DNA of 64,000 nt from Rheum nobile (GCA_027886185.1 WOAB01000040.1:3410001-3474000), one strand, 5' to 3'; positions 36,017 through 49,199 are shown, counted from the first letter of the stretch. The notes: generated from the sequence alone by a model not told the origin. Program-made: numbers and translations.

Positions 36017-38396
36017 TGTAACACCCCCAAATATTCTCTTGGAAAGGCATTACCGCCAATGACCTCAGACATTCTGTCCGATGTCACCCAAGGCTTTACC
36101 AGTTGATATAAACCATCAAACCACAATTATGATACAAAATATCATAACTTTCATTTAAACCATAGTCGCGGAATTACAACACAATTCCAAGTACGACAAA
36201 ATACATCAGAAATACAGCGGAAGTCTTTACACAAAACATTTTCTTAACACAGCGGAAGTCTTTTAAATAACCATCAAAGGGTCTTGATCGCAATGATCAC
36301 CCGCCAAGGATCTTAACCTGGATCACTTGTCAAAAACACCATTTGTCTTCATAGTCGTTCTAGCCTTTACGGAACTGCAACCTATCTGATGTGCCGAATC
36401 GAACGGATGACACCAGCCAACCATGCAGAGAACAATTACGGTTGGTTAGTCTAATGAAAGACTAAGCAAGGGTACAAAGCAGAGTGGTTCGAAGTAGACG
36501 TATTAGGTTAGACTCATCGTCTCTCGAATAACAGTCGATAACGATAGTCAACCACCATACTCTTACTAGAATATAAGAAAAGGCATGATCAAGAGAAGAT
36601 TCTGGAGACTGAGTCTCACAGCAATCAATCCCAAAAGAAGACTCCAACAAAATGAGCCTTATCGAAAAACATGACAAATGTCTGGAACATAAATAATTCA
36701 TACAAGCGTTCAAAAACGACTTGATGTTTCGGCTCACGACCAACCTCACCGCCCAAGGCGAATCCAGATTGGAAAGAGAACTTTACTCTGATCAAAGTCA
36801 AGACGAGATTTCCTAGCTGCACTATTTCCTAGATGCACTACTCGCCTGAGGGTATATTTAATTATGTGCGACAACGGCACCTATCTCATTTAATTCCAAA
36901 ACGATCATCACGTTATAAGCTTTTAAATCTCCTCAGAAGAGATATCGGATCTCCTCACAAGAGATATCAGATCTCCTCACAAGAGATATCAGAGGGAATA
37001 AATCCCAAAAGATTTGGCACTAGCTAAGTGCACCAACCCTGAGTAAGGGCATGGTCATGACCAGAGAGAGTACTGGGGAAAAATCTACCAAGTACTAGTT
37101 ATAAAGAAACAGCTAAACCCCCACAAGGTACATAGCGTTCCTACGAATACTCGTTCTAACTAAACAGTTACGAACGCAGTAATAATCCACATCAATGCCA
37201 TCGCGGCCAATAACAGATATAATAGCGTTGTTCTAACAGATATACAACCTATTATAATATCTTTTAAAATCACAAACAGTTATCAAAACTGTTCCCAACG
37301 AAAACAGTAAATCATCCCAAACTAATTAACAATTAAATAATTGATAATTAATTGAAATATGGAATGATGAGCAAGAGCGAACCGCCACTTGCCTTAGATT
37401 ATACGAAAGCTTGAACAAGCTTAGAAACGTCGGGTTCCTGGGTCAGAAGCAGGGACAGATCCTGGATAACAAATCCCTATGGAGCGACCCATAACGAGAC
37501 CCTAAGTTAGATTCAATATCCTCATATATGAATCTAAAAGAATACAAAAGGAATCGAAGGAACCAAGCCTTGCTCAAGACCACACACCCACGAGCCATAA
37601 CACGAACCCAACTCACCGCGGGTGCGGTGGGGGCCTTGCCGCGGGTGCGGCGAGCTAACACAGGCAGAGGGCTTCAGCGAAAATTCAGAAAACTCACCCA
37701 AATCGAGTTGTTTGCTTTCGATTCGATTATGGTTCACTCTCCAAACACCTTAAACCTTCCAACACCACTTGGGAGTACTTTCTCCACTCAAGGGAAACTC
37801 CGGCGAAGCTCCGACGAAAGCTTGGAAGCTCAGGCGACAATGGAGAAAACAGAGGAGGAAGAAGACAGAGGAGGAAGAAGACGTTCAGCAGGGCGAATCT
37901 TCCTCTCCAGCTCCTCCCTTTTATATCCTCAACCCACCTCCACTTGCAAGAGAACAGATGGGATGGCTAGGGGCGAATTCAGGCGGCCTAGGCCTGACAA
38001 CCGGCGCCACTTGCAGGGGAAGACGATAACGCTGCAGAAGAAAAATATCCCACCACGGGGTGCGGCAGGGTGCGGTGGCCTCCTCAGACTGCCTCACTTG
38101 TTTGGCCTTCGCCGAGGGTGCGGCCACTTGACCGCGGGGTGCGATTAAGGCCATTTTTCACCCTTTTGTCCGTTTTAAACTTGGGTTAATTATATTTAAC
38201 CCCGGGTTAAATATATTCGTACACGAATGACTATTTAACCTTGAACACATGTCAACTGTATTTTATATTACTCGGAAAAAATATTACAGAGATCAAACAT
38301 GATACAGAATGTCCGAACTTCTCTGAATTTAATCCGACTTGTAATACGTGAGTTGGAAAAATTCCAAAATATCCTTATAAAATGAGGGATATTACA
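36017..38396 (-). repeat. 3' LTR of the Ty3/gypsy element
   Basis: Begins TGTAACACC and ends ATTACA on the plus strand. Contains three copies of ATCTCCTCACAAGAGATATC at about 36930-36995 and GC-rich words of the CCGCGGGTGCGG type at 37616-37655 and 38050-38145. Small open frames inside are not considered genes. Confidence 0.95.
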
Positions 38397-38414
38397 TTAC
38401 CTCCCCCTTAAAAG
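38397..38414 (-). promoter_or_regulatory. Polypurine tract
   Basis: On the minus strand CTTTTAAGGGGGAGGTAA lies directly before the 3' LTR; this is the plus-strand-DNA primer site of the element. Confidence 0.85.
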
Positions 38415-38489
38415 AAGTTTCGACCCCGAAACTTGATTATTCTAGGCCGAAAACAACTCGGGAAAGCGTCTGAGCATATCCTCTTCAGT

Positions 38490-39200
38490 AACATCCAGCA
38501 AGTCCTAGAAAACTACGCACCTCATTCACATCTTGAGGCCGCTTCGATCTTCTGGGGATCAATCATAACCCTATCCTTACTGATCACACGGCCTAAGAAA
38601 GCCATTTCCTTAATCCAAAAGTCATATTTAGACAACTTCGCATATAGCTGATTTGTCTAAGGACTGACCCTCATGAGCCTCCTTGCTCGGGGAATAGATC
38701 AAAATACCATCGATGAAGACCACCTCGAACTTATCCAAGTACTGGCGAAAACATCGATTCACCAGGTCCATGAAAACTACTGGAGCATTGGTGACTACGA
38801 ACTCGTAGTGACCATATCTCGTCCGGAAAGCAATCCTCGGAATATCTTCCTTACGAGTCCTGAGTTGGTGGTAACCAAACCTCAGATCGATTTTGGAAAA
38901 TACTTTTACTCCTTGCAATTGATCCAACAGATCATCAATGCTCAACAACGAATATTTATTCTTGATCGTGACTTTGTTCAACTCACGATAGTCGATACAC
39001 AGTCGAAACGATCCATCTTTCCTCTTGACAAACAGAACCGGAGCACCCCAAGGCGATGCACTCGGCCTTATGTAACGCTTGTCAAGAAGATCCTCGAGTT
39101 GCTTCTTCAACTCTTGCATCTCAATCAGGAGCCATCCGGTACGGTGCCTCCGAAATCGGCGTAGTACCAGGCTCGAGGTCAATTGCAAACTCCACGTCAC
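38490..39200 (-). pseudogene. Reverse transcriptase remnant joined to the pol C-terminus
   Basis: The RT fingers and palm are readable on the minus strand (KIDLRFGYHQLRTRKEDIPR, RTRYGHYEF). Two defects are visible: about five residues are missing before TNAPVVFMD, and the catalytic Tyr/Phe-x-Asp-Asp box reads FIDG instead of FIDD. Shortly after, the coding sequence jumps to the extreme pol C-terminus (DVTEEDMLRRFPELF at about 38500), so RNase H and integrase were removed by one internal deletion. Confidence 0.85.
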
Positions 39201-39592
39201 GATACGGGGTAACCAGGAATATCTTCTGAAAAGACATCCGAAAATTCACTAATCACAGGAATATCAAGAATTGATGGTTCATCTTTCATGGGCGGATCCA
39301 GGTAGCAAAGGTACTCGACACAACCTTGTCAAAGTAGCTTAAACGCAGCCATCGCATTAATAAGCCTGCTGTTATCAGCGTCATTCAGACCCTTAAATCT
39401 GCATACACAATGGCCCCCAGATGACACTGTCACAATCCTTGAACTAAATCGATGACCGCCCCATGACGTGTCAGCTAATCCATACCGAGAAATTATCGTA
39501 TGGAGCCATGACTATTCGGATCAAATCCGCTTCGAACTTCTTACCCTAAATGGTAATCGAAAAATCCGACAAATGCTTGGTTCCAACTAAAT

Positions 39593-39817
39593 GGTCACCA
39601 TTTTGGACCAGCCCATTACATGGTTCATAGACGGCCCACTAGTGGCTCTGAGCCCAGGCCCAACCATTACCAGCGTCCACTGTTGCCATGAGCCGCTGTC
39701 CATACATCTCAACCCATCCTTGGTAGCTCCACCTAATTAATAGGCAGCCATATCCAAGAGGTTGTTGGTGAGTCTTGAACACGAGACCTCACCCTTTACT
39801 AAGCAGCAAAACACTAA
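39593..39817 (-). mobile_element. SINE-like insertion inside the Ty3/gypsy element
   Basis: About 225 bp bounded by a 17-bp imperfect direct repeat (39576-39592 and 39818-39834, CTTGGT..CAAC.AAAT). On the minus strand it carries GTTCAAGAC within GTGTTCAAGACTCACC, matching a tRNA-type B box, near its 5' part. No A-rich tail is evident. The call is tentative. Confidence 0.45.
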
Positions 39818-39972
39818 CTTGGTATCAACCAAATATTCATTAATAGGAAGATTTACAACGAAAGGTTTACAACCTTGTTGCACACAAAACTTAACTTACT
39901 ACACAACTATCCAAAACGAAAGACTGGGTAACACCCAAATCAACAACATACCAACAGAAGGTAATAAGCACT

Positions 39973-41301
39973 TTAAGCATTTGGAGCATCGAGTCCATCC
40001 ACCTCACGCATCTCGTAAAGGCGTTGACCTTGACTTCCAGAAGCCACTGGGGCTTTCCCCTTGTTCTGTGCAGTTGTCTGCATTGAAGGACTAGGAGCTT
40101 CCACCGGACTGAACCTGGGTCGGTTGTTCTGATTAACAGACCCCTGCCGTGACTTAGCTCCTTTCCACCTCTTCTGCTGACAGAACGTCTGCATATGGCC
40201 CTCCTTTTCGCAGCCATAGCACGTCTTCTTATCCTTCAGACATTCAATGCTCTTGTGCCCGTGCGTACCACAGTTGTAGCACTGGACTGGACTCTTGCCC
40301 TGACCCGAACGTTGCGTAGACCCATCATGAGTCATATCCGTTTTTGCTCGGCCAGATTTGGCAAAGTCAGATGGTGGCACAGGACGTTTAAACCCACTCG
40401 CCTGAGGCTGGTTTTGCACTTGCCTCTGGCTATTGCGTTTCTTGGTCGACTCCTCCAGAGTCACCTCCAACTTATAGGCTGCATCCACGTACTGCTCCAA
40501 GGTAGAGCATCCATGACGCACCATCCATGGCTTAATATCTGGGCTCATCCACTCGTGGAAATACCAGATCTTTTGCTCCTCACTGGACGCTTCTGTCCCA
40601 GCATACTGTAGCAAATGATTGAACTTGGTCGCTAGCTCAGTCACTTTTAATCCCTCCATCTTCGGATAGAGGAATTCCTTATGCTTTTCTTCCTTCATAG
40701 CTCGAGAGAAGAAACGATCTGTCATTTTAGCCTTGAACATTTCCCAATTCAAATCAACATGATTAGCTAGACCGGTGTTCTCCCACCATTCGCTAGCATC
40801 TTCCTTCAATTGAAGGGAAGCAATGTGCACTTTCTCCGCTTCTTTGCACTCAACATTACGAAACAACTGTTCCATATGTGAGAACCAATGAGCCACTCTG
40901 ACTGGCTATCCTTTTCCATCATAGCTGTCAGGCCTCATAGAGTTAATGGCCTTCAGGGCTCGACCATAATCACCTCTATTCCTGACTGCCTCTTCTCGGT
41001 GTACATGGACATCTTGTTCCTCAAGCCTAGGAACTACTGGAGGAATTGGCACAGCCTGTGCCTGAGGCGCGTTTGGTCGTATTATCTCGGTGAATGCTTG
41101 CATTACAATACCCCGTATTGCATCAACTTCTGCTGCATCAAACACCACTGAAGTGTTGGCCGAAGCTTGGCCATTGCCTCCTGGATTATTGTGAGAAACA
41201 GACTCGTGTTCCTCCACAGGGTTCGCAACATTCCTTACGTTTGGTCTGGGGTCATTACTCAGCCCAACACCAGCACAGATAGTGTTCCTCGTGTTCACCA
41301 T
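39973..41301 (-). pseudogene. Gag of the Ty3/gypsy element, one in-frame stop
   Basis: 443 codons starting MVNTRNT. The capsid-like core reads VAHWFSHMEQLFRNVECKEA, then DASEWWEN. Two zinc knuckles follow (CYNCGTHGHKSIEC and CYGCEKEGHMQTFC). A single TAG at 40906-40908 breaks the frame between DSYDGKG and PVRVAHWF; the two halves are otherwise in the same frame. It packages element RNA into virus-like particles when intact. Confidence 0.9.
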
Positions 41302-41737
41302 CTATTTACCGATCAAATTCCAAGGATTTCATACATTAATATCTTCCAATGTACTTAACGTAATGAAATCAACTTAGAAGAGATCAAACTAGGTAAATTT
41401 CATTGATGAACTTCAAACCGAGTTACTAGGTTCTACAACCTCAAATCATAACGAGGAAACTGGGAATTCAAGCCTTACTGGAGATGGCGAAACCACCTCA
41501 GCTTCTTCTGAGTCCCTCTAAAAGAACATAATGCACCCATATTCTACGGGTGACGAGAAGAGAGTTAGTCTTTATAAATATGGAAGTTTGTTTCCATATC
41601 AGACTAAAGAGAAGGCACGACTATGAACGGTAAAAAATTTCATAAAAAAAAAATTCAGAGCCTTTGAAAACATTTCTCAGTTTAAAACGAGTAAATGGTT
41701 TATAAAATCTCAACCCATTTTTTTAAAAAAAATTTAG

Positions 41738-41749
41738 GCTCTGATACCA
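41738..41749 (-). promoter_or_regulatory. Primer-binding site, initiator Met tRNA
   Basis: Minus-strand TGGTATCAGAGC four bases after the 5' LTR, the standard complement of the plant initiator methionine tRNA 3' end. Confidence 0.9.
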
Positions 41750-41753
41750 AGTC

Positions 41754-44133
41754 TGTAACACGCCCAAATATTCCCTTGGAAAGGCATTACCGCCAGTGAC
41801 CTCAAACGTTCTGTCCGATGTCACCCAAGGCTTTACCAGTTGATATAAACCATCAAACCACAATTATGATACAAAATATCATAACTTTCATTTAAACCAT
41901 AGTCGCGGAATTACAACACAATTCCAAGTACGACAAAATACATCAGAAATACAACGGAAGTCTTTACACAAAACATTTTCTTAACACAGCGGAAGTCTTT
42001 TAAATAACCATCAAAGGGTCTTGATCGCAATGATCACCCGCCAAGGATCTTAACCTGGATCACTTGTCAAAAACACCGTTTGTCTTCATAGTCGTTCTAG
42101 CCTTTACGGAACTGCAACCTATTTGATGTGCCCAATCGAACGGATGACACCAGCCAACCATGCAGAGAACAATTACGGTTGGTTAGTCTAATGAAAGACT
42201 AAGCAAGGGTACAAAGCAGAGTGGTTCGAAGTAGACGTATTAGGTTAGACTCATCGTCTCTCGAATAACAGTCGATAACGATAGTCAACCACCATACTCC
42301 TACTAGAATATAAGAAAAGGCATGATCAAGAGAAGATTCTGGAGACCGAGTCTCACAACAATCAATCCCAAAAGAAGACTCCAACGAAATGAGCCTTATC
42401 GGAAAGCATGACAAATGTCTGGAACATAAATAATTCATACAAGCGTTCAAAAACGACTTGATGTTTCGGCTCACGACCAACCTCACCGCCCAAGGCGAAT
42501 CCAGATTGGAAAGAGAACTTTACTCTGATCAAAGTCAAGATGAGATTTCCTAGCTGCACTATTTCCTAGATGCACTACTCGCCTGAGGGTATATTTAATT
42601 ATGTGCGACAATGGAACTTATCTCATTTAATTCCAAAACGATCATCACGTTATAAACTTTTAAATCTCCTCACAAGAGATATCGGATCTCCTCACAAGAG
42701 ATATCAGATCTCCTCACAAGAGATATCAGAGGGAATAAATCCCAAAAGATTTGGCACTAGCTAAGTGCACCAACCCTGAGTAAGGGCATGGTCATGACCA
42801 GAGAGAGTACTGGGGAAAAATCCACCAAGTACTAGTTATAAAGAAACAGCTAAACCCCCACAAGGTACATAGCGTTCCTACGAATACTCGTTCTAACTAA
42901 ACAATTACGAATGCAGTAATAATCCACATCAATGCCATCGCGGCCAATAACAGATATAATAGCGTTGTTCTAACAGATATACAACCTATTATAATATCTT
43001 TTAAAATCACAAACAATTATCAAAACTATTCCCAACGAAAACAGTAAATCATCCCAAACTAATTAACAATTAAACAATTGATAATTAATTGAAATATGGA
43101 ATGATGAGCAAGAGCGAACCGCCACTTGCCTTAGATTATACGAAAGCTTGAACAAGCTTAGAAACGTCGGGTTACTGGGTCAGAAGCAGGGACAGATCCT
43201 GGATAACAAATCCCTATGGAGCGACCCATAACGAGACCCTAAGTTAGATTCAATATCCTCATATATGAATCTAAAAGAATACAAAAGGAATCGAAGGAAC
43301 CAAGCCTCGCTCAAGACCACACACCCACGAGCCATAACACGAACCCAACTCACCGCGGGTGCGGTGGGGTCCTTGCCGCGGGTGCGGCGAGCTAACAGAG
43401 GCAGAGGGCTTTAACAAAAAATCAGAAAACTCACCCAAATCGAGTTGTTTGCTTTCGATTCGATTATGGTTCACTCTCCAAACACCTTAAACCTTCCAAC
43501 ACCACTTGGGAGTACTTTCTCCACTCAAGGGAAACTCCGGCGAAGCTCCGGCGAAAGCTTGGAAGCTCAGGCGGCAATGGAGAAAACATAGGAGGAAGAA
43601 GACAGAGGAGGAATAAGACGTTCAGCAGGGCGAATCTTCCTCTCCAGCTCCTCCCTTTTATATCCTCAACCCACCTCCACTTGCAAGGGAACAGATGGGA
43701 CGGCTAGGGGCAAATTCAGGCGGCCTAGGCCTAACAACCGGCGCCACTTGCAGGGGAAGACGATAACGCTGTAGAAGAAAAATATCCCACCGCGGGGTGC
43801 GGCAGGGTGCGGTGGCCTCCTCAGACCGCCTCACTTGTTTGGCCTTCGCCGCGGGTGCGGCCACTTGACCGCGGGGTGCGGTCAAGGCCATTTTTCACCC
43901 TTTTGTCCGTTTTAAACTCGGGTTAATTATATTTAACCCCGGGTTAAATATATTCGTACACGAACGACTATTTAACCTTGAACACATGTCAACTGTATTT
44001 TATATTACTCGGAAAAAATATTACAGAGATCAAACATGATACAGAATGTCCGAACTTCTCTGAATTTAATCTGACTTGTAATACGGGAGTTGGAAAAATT
44101 CCAAAATGTCCTTATAAAATGAGGGATATTACA
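41754..44133 (-). repeat. 5' LTR of the Ty3/gypsy element
   Basis: 2,380 bp, the same length as its partner with scattered single-base differences, so insertion looks fairly recent. Same internal ATCTCCTC repeats and CCGCGGGTGCGG words (about 43350-43395 and 43790-43885). Confidence 0.95.
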
Positions 44134-44325
44134 TATGTTTTAGTTGTAAATCATTTATTTACAACTAAATAAATTTGAATAACTCCATGTTCACTTCTAA
44201 TTTATGTTCTAATATTTACTTCTAAGTTAATGAAAGTACCTATTACAGGTAAACTACTTACACTACTCTATGCTAAATTGCATGATGGACTGGGTCTAAA
44301 ATAATTCTTAGTATAGTAAACATAT

Positions 44326-45000
44326 CTTTACACCTCTTTCATGCTTAGGTTAAAAAATAAAATTTGGTCTATGAGTCCATCCCAAGGTCTAGTATGCCTT
44401 ACTATAACAAGAATAAATAAGTTAGATCCATATTATATATAAAATAGTTTAAAATATTATGATAATTTTTCAAGAGTGAGAAACATGACCTGATTGTATA
44501 GATTTAACATAGTAAGAAAATATGTGGCTATCTAATTTCCTCAGTTCAGAACCAGATATCGTTTATATTTTATGTTTAAACCTGTGATTGAAAAAAATTT
44601 AGGGTTAATTCAGTAATTATAATATAAGGGAATGATTAAATATAATATAAGCTAAATATTTAAGTCAGAAATACACATACCTTTACACCTCTTTCATGTT
44701 TAGGTTAATCATCCAAATTTGGTCTATGAGTCCATTTTGAGGTCCAGTATGGCTTATTGTAACAAGAATAAATAAGTTAGATCCATGTTATCTATATAGA
44801 TTAATTTCAAATATTATTATAATTTTTCAAGAGTGAGAAACATGACCTGCTTTTATATCTTTAATAGAGTAAGAAATTAATTGTTACTATCTAATTTGCT
44901 AAGTTCAGAACCAGATATCTTGAATGTTTTAATTTTAAACCTATGATTGAAAAAGTTTAGGGTCAAGTCAGTAACTACAATATAAGTGAATGAATAATGG
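44326..45000. repeat. Tandem duplication, period 355 bp
   Basis: CTTTACACCTCTTTCATG at 44326 recurs at 44681, followed in both by GGTCTATGAGTCCAT, AACAAGAATAAATAAGTTAG, CAAGAGTGAGAAACATGACC and TCAGAACCAGATATC. The copies have diverged noticeably. No coding potential. Confidence 0.85.
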
Positions 45001-45116
45001 TGATATATAAGCTAAAAATTTAATCGGAAGGCCTACCTTTCAAAATATTATCAAAGTAAACTTTACTTTGATTTCCAGTTCATAACCACCTATATTGGTC
45101 ATTATATCTTCATACC

Positions 45117-45806
45117 TGTTGGGGTCGGAAAATCGACTACTCGTCCAATGGGCATCAACTGTCTGACGCAACCGTCAGACGCATCAGACCTGTCGGATGT
45201 GAGCCATGCGACCGTCGCCTGATTCCTGGACGCAGCGGACCAGCGAGATTTTCTCCTTTATTATAACAACTCCGAGATCTCCAACGGCTATATGCATTAT
45301 TTCAGCCATCAAGGAAGGAATCAACCATCTTTAAGAGAAGATCACGGCTTATTAAGAGGAGATCAAGCATAATTAATACAGAATCAAAGAGAAGATCAAA
45401 AGCATTTAAAGAGAAGATCAAGAGCATTTAAGGAGAGATCAAGAGCATTTAGGGAGGGATCAAGCAAGTATAAATAAGGCTCTAGGAGAAGCCTCAAAGG
45501 ACACTCTACGACATTCTACAACACTCCAATCTACTGCAACCACTTGTACTCTCATCGTCAAAACTCTCATTTTTATATATTCTATCTTGTCCAACGTTGT
45601 TTAGTCCGACCGACGCTTGTAGTCTAGTCCGACCATTCTTTCTCTTTCGACTATACACATTGTAACTTTCTTCTTCCTCTCTTGCATCACGAAATTACCA
45701 TTTGTAATCACTTGTTCTCATCAAACGGAGTAGATTTATTACCCTAACTATTGTTACCCCTCAAATCAACGGAAAAAGATCGATTGGTCATTTTTCGTCC
45801 AAAACA
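45117..45806 (+). repeat. 5' LTR of the gag-only element
   Basis: TG...CA ends. Contains a purine-rich tandem array (AGATCAAGAGCATTTAAGGA and variants) at about 45330-45465. Confidence 0.93.
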
Positions 45807-45826
45807 ATTTGGCGCCCACCGTGGGG
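45807..45826 (+). promoter_or_regulatory. Primer-binding site
   Basis: TTTGGCGCCCACCGTGGGG directly follows the LTR, the form seen after many plant Ty3/gypsy LTRs. I do not assign the tRNA. Confidence 0.75.
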
Positions 45827-45884
45827 CCGATAGTTAGATAATCTTGATTCATCTACTTCCTAATCCAAACACATCCAATTCGTG

Positions 45885-46964
45885 GCCATGCAAGGAGGAC
45901 ATGGGCAAGTCACCATGGATGACCTCTCAAAAGGGATCGACTCATTGAGGAGAACACTAGATCTCCAAAAGGCCCAGATCATCGAGATGACTGCCCAAAA
46001 AGCTCAAGCCGATGCCAAGATAGCACAGTTGACTCTTCAAAACGAGTCCCTACGAGAAAAAATTAGGTCCAACGTCTCAAACTCAAGACAAGGTCGACTC
46101 CTTAATATAGGCGACCAAGCAAGGCGACCAGATCTGACGAGGCGACCTGACCTGACGATGCGACCGAATCTGACAAGATGACATGATCCAACGACGCGAT
46201 CAGACCAGACGACACGACCGTGTCTGACGGACCAGTCCAACCTATATGATCTCATCAAGCAACAAATTGAGGAGCACTTTAAGGTTGTGGATGAAAGGAT
46301 CTCTAGAATCCCCGGCGCCCCTCGACCCATTGAAAAAGAAGCCGACAACTGCTTTGAAGATTCACCCTTCGTGGAAGCGATCAATGCAGTCGAAATGCCG
46401 AAAACGTTTGTCATCTCAAACATGACTTACTATGACGGTTCAGGCGATCCAGAAGACCACGTGTCCATTTACAAACAAAATTTGATGGCATGTCCAATCC
46501 CTCATGAGACGCGTGAGGCTATCATGTGCAAGGGATTCGGGTCGACTTTGGTCGGACCAGCCCTTACCTGGTTCGTCAATCTACCGAACGGGTCTATCTC
46601 GTCATTCACTGACTTGGTCAACACCTTCAAGATCCAGTTCATTAGCGGCCGATGTCCCAAAAAATAGTCCAGTGACTTGTAGCGGATCATACAGGGGCAC
46701 GACGAAACGACAAGGGACTACTTGAAGCGGTTTAACCGGGAGAAAATTGAAATCCTCAATTGCGACGTCCCGACCTCCATAGAAGCGTTCGGCCAAGGAC
46801 TCGATAAAGAAGGCGATATCTACGAAGATCTCACAAGGTACCCATGTAAGACCTTTGAAGACGCCCAAGCTAAGGAAACGGCTCAAATTCGACTCGAAGA
46901 AGACGCACCCGAAAGGACGACGCATCATCGAAGGGACAATAGGTTTCATCCATATCGTTTCTAA
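45885..46964 (+). pseudogene. Gag of the gag-only LTR element, several stops
   Basis: An N-terminal coiled-coil-like segment (IDSLRRTLDLQKAQIIEM) is followed by a short Arg/Pro/Asp repeat region, then the capsid-like core (YDGSGDPEDHVSIYKQNL, GPALTWFVNLPNGSISSF, TRDYLKRFNREK). Stops occur near 46182 and at about 46666 and 46681. No zinc knuckle or protease was seen before the end at 46964. It cannot make one full product as it stands. Confidence 0.85.
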
Positions 46965-47893
46965 GTAATTTATTACGTATTATCATTATCACTTACTATT
47001 TGCACTCATCGCATCTTTGGATTATCGCTTTTCGAATTACAAAATAATTTGACTTTTACATGTCGACCTACGATTACATTCGTGTCATTTCAATTTTAAA
47101 TATATTCTCGCTATATACTATTACTTGACATGATTGCTAACATGACTATTGGAGGATTGTCGATAAACTCGAGCACCAAATCCTACCATGTCTTTTTGAT
47201 CCTACAAGGTACATGACGAATCTATTCAGTGCGACGAATACAAGACAACATCAAAATCAACTACGAACAAATCGACTTGACATGTCGCGTTACATTTACA
47301 TACATACGGGTGACGACCCTTAACATACACGTTGGATCCAGTCATCCGCAAAAAGCGCTTACATTACATTTACACGATCGATCGGAACACGGGTGAGATG
47401 AATAACACAGGCACGTCGACACACCGCCTGCCTTACACATTACATAAGGTTAAGACACCTTATTAAATTTACACAATAGAAACATATTGCTTACCTCCCC
47501 GGCATAGAGTCATGACTAACACACATTACGGGTGACAAACCCTACATACGGTACCTACAAATACACAAACCTGCGCAATACACATTTACAAAGTTAACGC
47601 CTCACACGGCTACAACTTACACACGACCCACCAACAAAAGCTTTTACGCAAACGGTGGTATAATACAATATACATTTATGGAGTTAACGCCCGATGGCTA
47701 AAAACTTCAATTCAACACTTTCAAAGACAAAAGCTTTTATACAAGCAACATCACATCACATCAATTCATCGACTATCTACATAGAAGGACGAGTTCGGAC
47801 AAATCGAAATTGCTGAAGGACGATTCCCTTGAAGACTTGAAATTCATCTCATCCACCGCCTTGCATAGATGACTAAGATGAATTTGGGGCAAT

Positions 47894-48561
47894 TGTTGGG
47901 GTCGGAAAATCGACTACTCGTCCAATGGGCATCAACTGTCTGACGCAACCGTCGGACGCATCAGACTTGTCGGACGTGAGCCATGCGACCGTCGCCTGAT
48001 TCCTGGACGCAGCGGACCAGTGAGATTTTCTCCTTTATTATAACAACTCCGAGATCTCCAACGGCTATATGCATTATTTCAGCCATCAAGGAAGGAATCA
48101 ACCATCTTTAAGAGAGGATCAAGGCTTATTAAGAGGAGATCAAGCGTAATTAATGCAGAATCAAAGAGAAGATCAAGAGCATTTAAGGAGAGATCAAGAG
48201 CATTTAGGGAGGGATCAAGCAAGTATAAATAAGGCTCTAGGAGAAGCCTCAAAGGACACTCTACGACATTCTACAACACTCCAATCTACTGCAACCACTT
48301 GTACTCTCATCGTCAAAACTCTCATTTTTATATATTCTATCTTGTCCAACGTTGTTTAGTCCGACCGACGCTTGTAGTCTAGTCCGACCATTCTTTCTCT
48401 TTCGACTATACACATTGTAACTTTCTTCTTCCTCTCTTGCATCACGAAATTACCATTTGTAATAACTTGTTCTCATCAAACGGAGTAGATTTATTACCCT
48501 AACTATTGTTACCCCTCAAATCAATGGAAAAAGATCGATTGGTCATTTTTCGTCCAAAACA
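47894..48561 (+). repeat. 3' LTR of the gag-only element
   Basis: Preceded by the purine-rich AATTTGGGGCAAT. It differs from the 5' LTR by one missing 22-bp repeat unit and scattered substitutions. Confidence 0.93.
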
Positions 48562-49199
48562 ATACCTATGATGGCAAAAGATTAAGGAATAATGATTAGT
48601 AATTAAGTTAATACAAATGATATAAATTGTTATGCCAGAATGACTATCTTGCAGAATATGGCATTATGTACTTGATATTCCCAATGTAATTTAAAATTTT
48701 CTCAGTAGGCCCAGCTGTTGCTCACATGTAATCAGAAAGAGAAAACAAATTATAGAGATGAATATTGTATATAAAAAGGTACTGTAATTTATAAAATTGT
48801 TCTGTCTATAAACTTAATGTTATTTCTGTTAAAACATACAACTAAAGAACAATCTGTCAAAAAAACTAATGTCAATTTACATCACAAATTAAATGTTATT
48901 ATACATATTGGGCCTTACATACAAAGTTATAAATTTTTTAGGCCACCAAGCCATTACAAGTTTAGGCTACAGAAACCTTTAGGTTTTTACAAAATCTATT
49001 ATTCAATAAGCCGATTTAATGTTTAAGCTCATTATAATTTATTCAGAAGCCCATCGGCTAGCTGCTCACATAAGCTTTTGATTCACTTGCCCAACTATCC
49101 ATTTCTCTTTTGGTTGCATAATAGTTATATTACGCGGTCACAAGCAAAGAGATCAAAGAAGATGTAGTTGTTGAACCACGCCTATCTCTTCGCAAGACC

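Larger units (their letters stand above)
36017..44133 (-). mobile_element. Ty3/gypsy LTR retrotransposon, pol-deleted, 8.1 kb
   Basis: Two 2,380-bp LTRs of equal length and very high similarity bound a 3,357-bp interior; target duplication TATGT at 36012-36016 and 44134-44138. Reading on the minus strand, the initiator-Met tRNA primer site follows the 5' LTR (41754-44133) and a polypurine tract precedes the 3' LTR (36017-38396). Gag and part of reverse transcriptase remain. RNase H and integrase are gone. RT words (KRYIRPSASPWGAPVLFVKR, CIDYRELNKVTIKNKYSL) fit the chromovirus group, probably Tekay-like. Confidence 0.95.
45117..48561 (+). mobile_element. Gag-only LTR retrotransposon (TR-GAG type), 3.4 kb
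   Basis: LTRs at 45117-45806 (690 bp) and 47894-48561 (668 bp) with target duplication ATACC on both sides (45112-45116, 48562-48566). The LTRs begin TGTTGGGG and end AACA. The first has one extra 22-bp unit of a GAGATCAAGAGCATTTAAGGA-like repeat. The interior has a primer site, a broken gag and no trace of pol. It matches the described class of terminal-repeat retrotransposons carrying only gag, which need another element's enzymes. The interior after gag (46965-47880) holds nothing recognised. Confidence 0.93.

Noticed and set aside
36462..36822. Open frames in the Ty3 LTR (and copies at 42199-42559)
   Set aside because: Repeated only because the LTR is repeated; no domain, and they overlap each other in different frames.
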